Positions 23,019 to 30,140 of a stretch of DNA of 31,436 nt are shown piece by piece (position 1 is the first letter of the stretch; every line of letters starts with the position of its first letter). The DNA comes from JAITWT01 sp964439605 (lineage in GTDB: Bacteria; Pseudomonadota; Gammaproteobacteria; Burkholderiales; Burkholderiaceae_C): NCBI GenBank assembly GCA_964439605.1, contig CAYTPC010000022.1, positions 1 to 31,436 of the forward strand. Reading direction: 5' to 3'. The notes beneath the pieces were generated by a model that saw only the letters and a list, made by a program, of their open reading frames with translations, did not search any database and was not told the origin of the DNA. Position numbers and translations under genes: made by a program.

Positions 23019-23707
23019 TGGAAGCCATTGTTTTGGCAGGCGGGTTCGGCACCCGTCTGCGCGAGATGGTGCCTGACCTGCCCAAGCCCATGGCGCCAAT
23101 TGCGGGCAAGCCCTTTCTTGAAATCCTGTTGAGTGACCTGGCCCGCAAAGGCTTCAAACGCGTGGTGCTTTCGCTCGGGTACAGGGCGGAAGTGATCATC
23201 TCTCACTTTGGTAAGCAATTTGCCGGCCTGGACATCGCTTATGCAGTTGAGGATACGCCGCTGGGCACGGGCGGTGCGGTGCGCCTAGGCCTGTCTCGCT
23301 GTCTAAGCGATCATGCGTTCGTCTTCAACGGGGATACCTTTCTGGATCTGGAGGCCAGAGCGGTGGAGTCGTTGTGGCAAAAGCACAGAAATCCAATCAT
23401 CGTCGCACGCCAAGTTCCAGATGTGGCACGCTATGGCCGGCTATTGGTTGAAAATGAGCGCGTCAGGGGGTTTACAGAAAAAGGCGTAAACGGCCCAGGG
23501 TTGATCAACGCTGGTTGTTACGTGCTTGGAAAAGATCAACTGGATGAGTGGCCATTGAACATGTCTTTTTCGCTTGAGGCAGATTATTTCACCCGGGTTG
23601 TGAACATGAAACCTGTGGATGTTTTTAAGATGCAAGGCTTGTTTATCGACATTGGAGTACCCGAGGACTATCTTCGAGCGCAAATGCTTTTGGCTGAGAA
23701 GATATGA
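23015..23707 (+). CDS. hddC: D-glycero-alpha-D-manno-heptose 1-phosphate guanylyltransferase HddC
   Basis: This 230-residue nucleotidyltransferase is expected to make GDP-D-glycero-alpha-D-manno-heptose. Seen: EAIVLAGGFGTRLREMVPDLPKPMAPIAGKPF, the metal-binding FVFNGDTFLDLE, VARQVPDVARYGRLL, and FIDIGVPEDYLRAQ. It is shorter than RmlA-type enzymes, as HddC proteins are. Assignment to heptose rather than another sugar rests mainly on its position between gmhA and gmhB and next to hddA. Two adjacent ATG codons (23015 and 23018) could start it; the first makes the ATGA overlap with gmhA. Confidence 0.92.
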   Translation: MMEAIVLAGGFGTRLREMVPDLPKPMAPIAGKPFLEILLSDLARKGFKRVVLSLGYRAEVIISHFGKQFAGLDIAYAVEDTPLGTGGAVRLGLSRCLSDHAFVFNGDTFLDLEARAVESLWQKHRNPIIVARQVPDVARYGRLLVENERVRGFTEKGVNGPGLINAGCYVLGKDQLDEWPLNMSFSLEADYFTRVVNMKPVDVFKMQGLFIDIGVPEDYLRAQMLLAEKI

Positions 23708-24231
23708 GTCATGTCGCATTATTTCTAGATCGCGATGGCGTGATCAATGTGGATCATGACTACGTGCATAAACGCGAAGATGTCGAGTTCATCGATGGAA
23801 TTTTCGAGTTGGTTGCAGCAGCAAATAAAGCGGGCTATCTGGTTGTCGTGATAACCAACCAGGCGGGCATTGGCCGAGGTTATTACACCGAGGCTGATTT
23901 TCACGCACTGATGGACTGGATGAAAGCGAAATTCATCGAGCAGGGAGGGCGGATCGACGCAGTCTATTTCTGCCCCTACCATCCAGAACATGGCATCGGT
24001 GAATACCGCCGTGAGAGTGATTGCCGCAAACCTGCTCCCGGTATGCTGCTGCAAGCGGAGCGCGAATTGAATATCGATTTATCCAAATCAATTTTCATTG
24101 GCGACAAGCCCTCGGATATGGCTGCAGGGCGCGCAGCGGGAGTTGGTACGCTATTTCATCTTGGGAATACCACAGGAGATAATGGTAGTTTGCCAATTCA
24201 GCAACTTGTCCAAGCGTTACCTTACCTATAA
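23704..24231 (+). CDS. gmhB: D-glycero-D-manno-heptose 1,7-bisphosphate 7-phosphatase GmhB
   Basis: This 175-residue HAD phosphatase removes the 7-phosphate from heptose bisphosphate before nucleotide transfer. Seen: the nucleophile motif FLDRDGVINVD (Asp9, Asp11), TNQAGIGRGYYTEADF, CRKPAPGMLLQAERE and FIGDKPSDMAAGRAAG. The E. coli enzyme binds zinc with a Cys-x-His...Cys-x-Cys set. Here the corresponding stretch reads CPYHP...ESDC, so the first His position is Tyr92 and one Cys position is Ser105; the zinc site looks incomplete. Catalytic residues are intact. It overlaps hddC by four bases and completes the GDP-heptose pathway. Confidence 0.93.
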   Translation: MSHVALFLDRDGVINVDHDYVHKREDVEFIDGIFELVAAANKAGYLVVVITNQAGIGRGYYTEADFHALMDWMKAKFIEQGGRIDAVYFCPYHPEHGIGEYRRESDCRKPAPGMLLQAERELNIDLSKSIFIGDKPSDMAAGRAAGVGTLFHLGNTTGDNGSLPIQQLVQALPYL

Positions 24232-24243
24232 AGATTATTTCTT

Positions 24244-26241
24244 GTGAGTGCCAAACTTCATTCTGCATACCGGCCTGACATTGATGGGCTGCGTTCTTTT
24301 GCAATTTCCTCAGTAGTTATTTTTCATGCCTTTCCAGGGTGGCTTAGCGGGGGTTTTGTCGGGGTTGATGTTTTCTTCGTTATTTCAGGATTCCTGATTT
24401 CAAGCATCATCTTCCAGGCTCTAGAGCGCAGGGAATTCAGTATACGAAATTTCTATGCTCGCCGAATCAATCGTATCTTTCCAGCATTAATCATCGTTCT
24501 TGCTTTCTGCTTAGTTGCTGGATGGTTTATCCTACTGCCGGATGAGTTCAAGCAACTTGGATTGCATATCACCAGTAGCGCAGGCTTCGTTCAAAATATT
24601 ACTCTCGTGCGAGAGTCTGGTTATTTCGATCGATCATCAGAGCTCAAACCTCTTTTACACCTATGGTCACTTGCCATAGAAGAGCAGTATTACTTATTCT
24701 ATCCTCTCCTGATGTGGGCAGCATGGCACATCAGGAAGCGCTATGTGTTTGGTTTAATCGCATTTCTTGCGATTGTATCATTTACCCTCAACGTTAATTT
24801 TATTACCAATCATAGTGTTAGCACTTTTTTTCTTCCGCATACCCGTGTGTGGGAGTTACTTGCTGGTGGTTTGCTAGCTTTCATTATTTCCTTGAAAAAC
24901 AAGCCCGCCTCACTAAATTTTCTTTCACACAATACAAAACATCTTGTAATCGCTAGAAATTCAGCCTCAGCATTCGGGTTATTTTTGCTTTTTGCCTCTG
25001 TTTTTATTATTAAGAGAGACAATTTTTTTCCGGGATGGTGGGCGCTGGCCCCAGTTGCCGGAACATGGTTGATCATCTTTGCAGGGCCAAATTCATGGAT
25101 CAATAAATACATCATTGGCAACAAGCCGATGGTCTTCATTGGCCTCATCAGCTACCCGCTCTATTTGTGGCATTGGCCACTACTGTCGTTTGCCACGATC
25201 ATGGAGTCCGAGTTACCGTCAGTTGAAATACGGGTTGGAGCGGTTGTTCTCAGTTTTGCCCTTGCGTGGTTGACATACCGCTTTCTGGAGCGCCCTCTCA
25301 GAACATGGAGAAAAACAAGAATAAAGGTTATCTTGCTATGCGCGCTCCTAGTTGTTGTGGCCGCCGCTGGTTTTTTAATCTACACCCATGGCGGTTACGC
25401 CAACAGGATAAAAAATAACAAACACATCGCACCTATCGAGGAATCCCGATGGATTAAATCAGCCGCTCCTTGCAACCAAATTGATGGGTTGCCAAACATT
25501 TCAGAAAAATGTGTTGTTTCTGATGCAACGAAGAAACCAAGTGTTGCACTTATTGGTGATTCGCACGCTGGATCACTCAACTACGGAATCGCTACAGAAT
25601 ATCTGAAGCGCGGCAGATCGCTGTTGCTGGCTACTGAGGGCGGATGCCCGCCGCTATACGATGTGCAATTTGCCGATCAAAATCGCAGCAAAGCTTGTCA
25701 CAGTAAAATCGATATTACATTCGATTATATTTTATCTAATCCAACCGTACAAACGGTTATTTTGGCAATGCTAGGAGGCCCCTACCATATTGAGGACCAA
25801 AGAACCGAAAAAGAAGATGCAAAAGACGCAAACAACTGGGATCTTAAAAAAAATACGCTTGCGCAAAGCTTATCAAAAACACTCGATAAATTAACAAAAG
25901 CAAACAAGGAGATTATTTTTGTTATCGACTGGCCCTATCTGACGACCAATCCCGAATCCTGCATTGATAGCCGCCCATTAAGATTAACAAATAAAATCAA
26001 AAATCCTTGCCTCATTACCCGCCGAGAGCATGATTTACGTACATCCGAGTATCGCGACCTGATTTTTTCTGTTCTGAAAAAATACCCGAATGTGAAGACG
26101 TTTGATTCTTCCCGATATTTTTGCGACGATCAATATTGCCACGGAATGAAAGATGGGGAGCCATTATATTGGGACAAAAATCATTTGTCCGTGTACGGCT
26201 CTGAATACATCGCAGACAAATTTTTTAGAGAAATCTATTGA
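24244..26241 (+). CDS. Acyltransferase-3 protein with SGNH domain (OafA/YrhL type)
   Basis: This 665-residue membrane enzyme is likely an O-acetyltransferase that decorates the polysaccharide. The N-terminal half (about 1-375) has around ten hydrophobic helices and the acyltransferase-3 hallmarks YRPDIDGLRSFAISSVVIFH and GGFVGVDVFFVISGFLIS. After a further helix near 375-395, a periplasmic SGNH hydrolase-like domain follows with VALIGDSHAG (nucleophile Ser near 440) and the Asp/His pair in DKNHLS near 643. The start is GTG 24244, 12 bases after gmhB. It is among the most AT-rich genes of the window, which suggests separate acquisition. Acetyl as the acyl group is usual for the family, not shown here. 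Confidence 0.9.
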   Translation: MSAKLHSAYRPDIDGLRSFAISSVVIFHAFPGWLSGGFVGVDVFFVISGFLISSIIFQALERREFSIRNFYARRINRIFPALIIVLAFCLVAGWFILLPDEFKQLGLHITSSAGFVQNITLVRESGYFDRSSELKPLLHLWSLAIEEQYYLFYPLLMWAAWHIRKRYVFGLIAFLAIVSFTLNVNFITNHSVSTFFLPHTRVWELLAGGLLAFIISLKNKPASLNFLSHNTKHLVIARNSASAFGLFLLFASVFIIKRDNFFPGWWALAPVAGTWLIIFAGPNSWINKYIIGNKPMVFIGLISYPLYLWHWPLLSFATIMESELPSVEIRVGAVVLSFALAWLTYRFLERPLRTWRKTRIKVILLCALLVVVAAAGFLIYTHGGYANRIKNNKHIAPIEESRWIKSAAPCNQIDGLPNISEKCVVSDATKKPSVALIGDSHAGSLNYGIATEYLKRGRSLLLATEGGCPPLYDVQFADQNRSKACHSKIDITFDYILSNPTVQTVILAMLGGPYHIEDQRTEKEDAKDANNWDLKKNTLAQSLSKTLDKLTKANKEIIFVIDWPYLTTNPESCIDSRPLRLTNKIKNPCLITRREHDLRTSEYRDLIFSVLKKYPNVKTFDSSRYFCDDQYCHGMKDGEPLYWDKNHLSVYGSEYIADKFFREIY

Positions 26242-26451
26242 TCAGGATATTTGATGAATTCAACAGCACACTCGGATATCACCTTATTTATCTTTAATTC
26301 ATTAGATGCTTGAAGTGAAATGCGAATGGGGAAAATGTATGGAATTTTCAGTTTGATTGACGGCATTACCCCTCTCCACCGACTCATCTCCCGTAAGAGG
26401 AGAAGAGAGAAAAAACCAGATCAAAATCGTTCTGACAGAAAATAGAACGCC
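26242..26451. other. AT-rich spacer with a small hairpin
   Basis: These 210 bases separate the acyltransferase from the next glycosyltransferase and carry no convincing gene. TCTCC (26387-26391) and GGAGA (26399-26403) can pair around CGTAAGA, in a CT-rich stretch of the kind often seen in dispersed intergenic repeats. A promoter for the following two genes may lie here. The composition changes from AT-rich to GC-rich across this spacer, so it probably marks the right edge of the acquired segment. Confidence 0.35.
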
Positions 26452-27360
26452 ATGCAATTTCCTGAAATCACGGTCGTCAGTGTGACCTACCAAAGCGCGG
26501 GCCTGGTACCCCAGTTGGCCGACTGCCTGCGCCTGTTTGCGCACGTCGTGGTGGTGGACAACGCCAGCACCGACGCTACGGTGGCCCGTTTGCGGGAGGC
26601 GCTGCCCCAGGCGGTGGTGATGGCCAACCCGCGCAACCTGGGCTTTGGCGCGGCCAACAATCTCGGAGTGCAGGCCGCGAAAACCCCGTTCGTGCTCCTG
26701 CTCAATCCGGATTGCAGCATCACGCCCGAGGCCATGCAGCTTCTGCTCGATACCGCACAGCAGTACCCGCAGGCCGGTATCATCGCGCCGCAATCGTGGA
26801 CGCCTTCAGGCCAGGCGCAACTGACGTATCGGCCAGCGTTTTACGAAAAGCGGCGATCGGCTCCCTATGTGCTGCCTGACGGTGTTTGCAGCAGCAAATG
26901 GCTTCTTGGCAACTGTCTGCTGATCCGCACCGATTTGTACCGCGCCATCGGCGGATTTGACGAAGGTTTTTTCCTGTATTACGAAGATGAAGACCTGTGC
27001 CTGCGCATGGGACGATCGGGCCACGAGTGCCTGTTGCAGCCGGCCGCGCGCGCGCAGCATCGCGGCGGCGGCAGCTCACGGCCGGACTGGCGCATCGATG
27101 TCTTCAAGCAATACCACTATGCCCTGTCGCGCCAGCGCATCAGGGCCAAATATCTGGGGCTCGGGCATGCGGCAACGTGCCAGATCAAAGCCCTTGCCGG
27201 TTTTTTGCTGGCTACCCCTTTGTATGCCTTGCTCTTGCGCAAAAAACACTTGCTTAAATGGCTGGGCTGGGGTCTTGCGATGCTGTCACCGGCAGCGTTT
27301 GCCTTGTACATTCGGCCTCCGGCACTATCTGCGTCCGTGCTTGAGTCCGATCCTGGTTGA
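26452..27360 (+). CDS. Family-2 glycosyltransferase, WbbL (rhamnosyltransferase)-like
   Basis: This 302-residue GT-A transferase resembles WbbL/RfbF-type rhamnosyltransferases, which use dTDP-L-rhamnose on polysaccharide or lipid-linked acceptors. Seen: ITVVSVTYQSAGLV, VVVDNASTDATVARL, NPRNLGFGAANNLG, the nucleotide/metal motif LLNPDCSITPEAM and the acceptor-site GGFDEGFFLYYEDEDLCLR. A hydrophobic C-terminal region (about 240-295) may attach it to the inner membrane. The complete rml gene set in the window supports rhamnose as donor; this remains inference. It returns to the GC-rich composition of the host and lies 50 bases before msbA. Confidence 0.87.
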   Translation: MQFPEITVVSVTYQSAGLVPQLADCLRLFAHVVVVDNASTDATVARLREALPQAVVMANPRNLGFGAANNLGVQAAKTPFVLLLNPDCSITPEAMQLLLDTAQQYPQAGIIAPQSWTPSGQAQLTYRPAFYEKRRSAPYVLPDGVCSSKWLLGNCLLIRTDLYRAIGGFDEGFFLYYEDEDLCLRMGRSGHECLLQPAARAQHRGGGSSRPDWRIDVFKQYHYALSRQRIRAKYLGLGHAATCQIKALAGFLLATPLYALLLRKKHLLKWLGWGLAMLSPAAFALYIRPPALSASVLESDPG

Positions 27361-27410
27361 CTTGCCACGCACCGATATACCCTTGGCCACGCCGCAAAGA
27401 AATCGTATTC

Positions 27411-29150
27411 ATGCCTCCTCCTCCTCTCAAAGAAACTTCCCGCCGCCTGATGGGCTACTTTGTGCCGTACAAGGGCGGCGTCATCCTGGGAGTGATCGCC
27501 TTCTTCCTGTCAGCAGGCGTCGAACCCATGATTCCGGCGCTGTTGAAGCAATTGCTCGACAGCGGCTTCAAAGCCGATCTGGGTTATCCGATGTGGTTGG
27601 TGCCGGTGGTCATCATCGGGCTGTTCGGGATCCGCGGGTTGCTCGCGTTCGCGGGCAACTACCTGTTCAGTTGGTCAACCACGCGGGCGGTGCTGGCGTT
27701 GCGCGTGAATCTGATCCGCGCGGTGATGCGCGCCGATGCCCGCATCTACAACGAGTTGAGTCCCGGCGTGGTGGCTTCGCGCGTGATCAACGATCCGCAG
27801 AACGCCACCAATTCGCTGTCGGGCGCGCTCACCACGGTGCTGCGCGACGGCACGACCCTGATCGCGCTGCTGGGCTATCTGTTTTACGTGAATTGGAAAC
27901 TGACGCTGGTCTCGCTGATCACCATGCCGGTGCTGGCCGTGGTCGTGCGCGTGGTGCAAAAGCGCGTGCTGGCCGTCGGTAGCAAATCTTGGGAATCGCA
28001 GATGCGCCTGGTCGGCATCGTCGATGACATCAGCCGCGCCTGGCGGGTGGTGCGTACCTTCGACGCCGTTGATTTCGAGGAGCGCCGCTTCACCGAAGAG
28101 GCGCATCAGTTGCGCCGCGTCACCCTCAAGGGCGTGGCGGCCGGCTCGACGATGACGCCGCTCACCCAGTTGGTGGCCAGCGTGGGCGTGGCGCTCATCC
28201 TCACGATGGCATTGCTGGAGGCGAACAAGGGGGCGGCCACGGTCGGCGAATTCGTCGGCTTCATCACGGCGCTGTTGATGATCATCTCGCCGATGCGCCA
28301 CCTGACCGACGTGACCCAGCCGATCGTCGGCGGGCTGATCGGCGCGCGCGCCTGTTTTGCCTTGATGGACACGCCGCCCGAGCCCGACACCGGCACGCGC
28401 GAGATGGCGCCGGAGGAATGCCAGGGCCATATCCGTTTCGAGCAGGTGCGCGTCACTTATCCGGGCAGCGAACACCATGCGCTGGATGGGCTCACGCTCG
28501 ATATTCCGGCACACAAGACGGTGGCGCTGGTCGGGCCGTCGGGCGCGGGCAAGACCACCGTCATCAGTTCCATGCTGGGTTTCGTGGCGCCGGCCGATGG
28601 GGTGATTACGCTGGACGGGATCGACATTCAGGAGATCAAGAAAACTTCGCTGCGCCGGCAGTTCGCGGTGGTGTCGCAGGACACCGTGCTGTTCGACGGG
28701 CCGATCGCCGACAACGTGGCCTATGCCCAGCCGAAAGACCCGGCGCGTATTGAAGCCTGCCTGAAGGCGGCCAACCTGTGGGACTTCGTGCAGGCCCAGC
28801 CCGAGGGCGCCCAGATGACGGTGGGCTCCAACGGCAGCAAGTTGTCTGGCGGCCAGCGCCAACGTCTGGCGATTGCGCGCGCGCTGTACAAGAACGCCAA
28901 GGTGTGGGTGTTCGACGAGGCGACCTCGGCCCTGGACACCGAATCGGAGCGCGTGGTGCAGCAATCGATCGAGCAATGGAGCGGCGCCAAGACGCTGATC
29001 CTGATCGCGCACCGCCTGAGCACGGTGCGCAATGCCGATTGCATTTACGTGCTGGCCGATGGCCGGGTGGTGGAGTCCGGCACGCACGAGGAATTGATGC
29101 GGCGCGCCGGCCTGTATGCGAATATGGTGCGGGCGCAGGCGGTGGAGTGA
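27411..29150 (+). CDS. msbA: Lipid A/lipid-linked glycan ABC exporter, MsbA family
   Basis: This 579-residue half-transporter (six-helix membrane domain plus ATPase) most resembles MsbA, which flips lipid A-core across the inner membrane. Seen: RLMGYFVPYKGGVILGVIAF at the start, membrane helices through about residue 310, Walker A GPSGAGKTTVISSML (near 374), Q-loop VVSQDTVLFDGPIADNVAY, signature LSGGQRQRLAIARALY (near 478), Walker B VWVFDEATSALD and the switch His in LIAHRLST. ATG 27411 is chosen; an upstream TTG at 27357 would add 18 unlikely residues. Its position behind a glycosyltransferase makes a role in exporting a glycan-lipid possible. Similar exporters for other lipids cannot be excluded. 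Confidence 0.85.
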   Translation: MPPPPLKETSRRLMGYFVPYKGGVILGVIAFFLSAGVEPMIPALLKQLLDSGFKADLGYPMWLVPVVIIGLFGIRGLLAFAGNYLFSWSTTRAVLALRVNLIRAVMRADARIYNELSPGVVASRVINDPQNATNSLSGALTTVLRDGTTLIALLGYLFYVNWKLTLVSLITMPVLAVVVRVVQKRVLAVGSKSWESQMRLVGIVDDISRAWRVVRTFDAVDFEERRFTEEAHQLRRVTLKGVAAGSTMTPLTQLVASVGVALILTMALLEANKGAATVGEFVGFITALLMIISPMRHLTDVTQPIVGGLIGARACFALMDTPPEPDTGTREMAPEECQGHIRFEQVRVTYPGSEHHALDGLTLDIPAHKTVALVGPSGAGKTTVISSMLGFVAPADGVITLDGIDIQEIKKTSLRRQFAVVSQDTVLFDGPIADNVAYAQPKDPARIEACLKAANLWDFVQAQPEGAQMTVGSNGSKLSGGQRQRLAIARALYKNAKVWVFDEATSALDTESERVVQQSIEQWSGAKTLILIAHRLSTVRNADCIYVLADGRVVESGTHEELMRRAGLYANMVRAQAVE

Positions 29151-29326
29151 TGGGCTGACGGAAGACGAACGATGCTCAAGCCATTCGTGGCTTGACGCTG
29201 CGCAAGCAGCGATGTCTCATCTCATTCCAGTTATTCGACCGTGTTGCCGCACAACCCACGGCGCATGAAACTGGCGCAGCCAAGCCCAGAAATCCCGTGG
29301 CACGGCTTGCCCGGGCCACTGGGATT

Positions 29327-29380
29327 GCCCCCGGAGAGGGGGTTGGCGTAGCGACACGAAGTGCGCGAAGCCTGGGGGTG
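29327..29380. repeat. Burkholderiales-style intergenic repeat
   Basis: The spacer 29151-29384 between the convergent msbA and DUF4197 genes has no gene. Its right end carries GCCCCCGGAGAGGGGG followed by GTAGCGACACGAAGTGCGCG and AGCCTGGGGGTG, a pattern I recognise from dispersed intergenic sequences of Comamonadaceae and relatives. The C/G runs can pair to form a hairpin, so it may also serve as a transcription end. The identification is from memory and not checked. Confidence 0.4.
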
Positions 29381-29384
29381 AGCT

Positions 29385-30080
29385 TTACTTCAACACCCCA
29401 AACACCTTCTGGAGAATCGCGCTGCCCGCGGCGGCCGGGTTCTGGCGGATCTTCTTTTCCTCTTCGCCGATCATCAGGTAGAGGCCATCGAGCGACTTGC
29501 GGGTGACGTACTGTTCGATGCTGGCGTCTTCCTGCTTGACCAGACCGATGCCGGCGACCTTGCCGGCGATGGCGTTGTACTTGGAAGCCAGCGACACCTT
29601 CTGCGTCGCCTGCGTCACGATGGGCAGGAACTTGACGCCCAGCGGGTCGCGGGTCTTGGTGGCGAAGAAGCGCGTCACCGAGTCGTCACCGCCGGTGAGG
29701 ATGCCGGTGGCATCCTGAACGCTCATTGATTTCACGGCCGACACCAGCAGCGTCTTGGCTTCGGGCACGGCGGCTTCGGCGGCGCGGTTCATCGCCGTCA
29801 CCAATTCATCGACGCGCTTTTGCTGGCCAAGGGTGCGCAACACCTTCGCGGCATCTTCCAGATAGCCGGGCAGCGGAATGCGCACCTTGGGGTTACCCAG
29901 AAAGCCGTCGGGCTTGCCCAGCAGCCCGACCGCCACCGTCGCCCCCCGTTCGAGCGCGGCGCGCACGCCGGCGATCGCATCGGTTTCGCTCAGATTCAGG
30001 CCATATGCCGACGGCAGCGCCAGCGCCGCCGCACCGCCAGCCAACAGGGTGGCCGTGAAGTCTCGCCGTTTCATTTGCAT
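29385..30080 (-). CDS. DUF4197 domain protein with Tat-type signal
   Basis: This 231-residue protein of unknown function is probably exported. The N-terminus MQMKRRDFTATLLAGGAAAL has a twin-arginine motif (K-R-R-D-F) and a hydrophobic stretch with a likely cleavage after SAYG. The rest matches the DUF4197 layout: repeated helical segments such as GFLGNPKVRIPLPGYLEDAA, LVTAMNRAAEAAVPEAK and YVTRKSLDGLYLMIGEEE, ending VFGVLK. ATG 30080 is chosen because GGAGG lies eight bases upstream; an upstream in-frame start at 30104 lacks this. It is 60 bases downstream of rimO on the same strand and may be co-transcribed with it. No function is established for the family. Confidence 0.85.
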   Translation of the reverse strand: MQMKRRDFTATLLAGGAAALALPSAYGLNLSETDAIAGVRAALERGATVAVGLLGKPDGFLGNPKVRIPLPGYLEDAAKVLRTLGQQKRVDELVTAMNRAAEAAVPEAKTLLVSAVKSMSVQDATGILTGGDDSVTRFFATKTRDPLGVKFLPIVTQATQKVSLASKYNAIAGKVAGIGLVKQEDASIEQYVTRKSLDGLYLMIGEEEKKIRQNPAAAGSAILQKVFGVLK

Positions 30081-30140
30081 TGCCAGATCCTCCAGGTGAA
30101 TCACGGTAAAAGTTGCGTGCCCTCAGGCCCGCTCACACTG

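Noticed and set aside
27675..29087. Minus-strand ORF of 470 codons opposite msbA
   Set aside because: The plus strand encodes a complete ABC exporter with all ATPase motifs; the antisense frame is His/Arg/Gln-rich with no domain.
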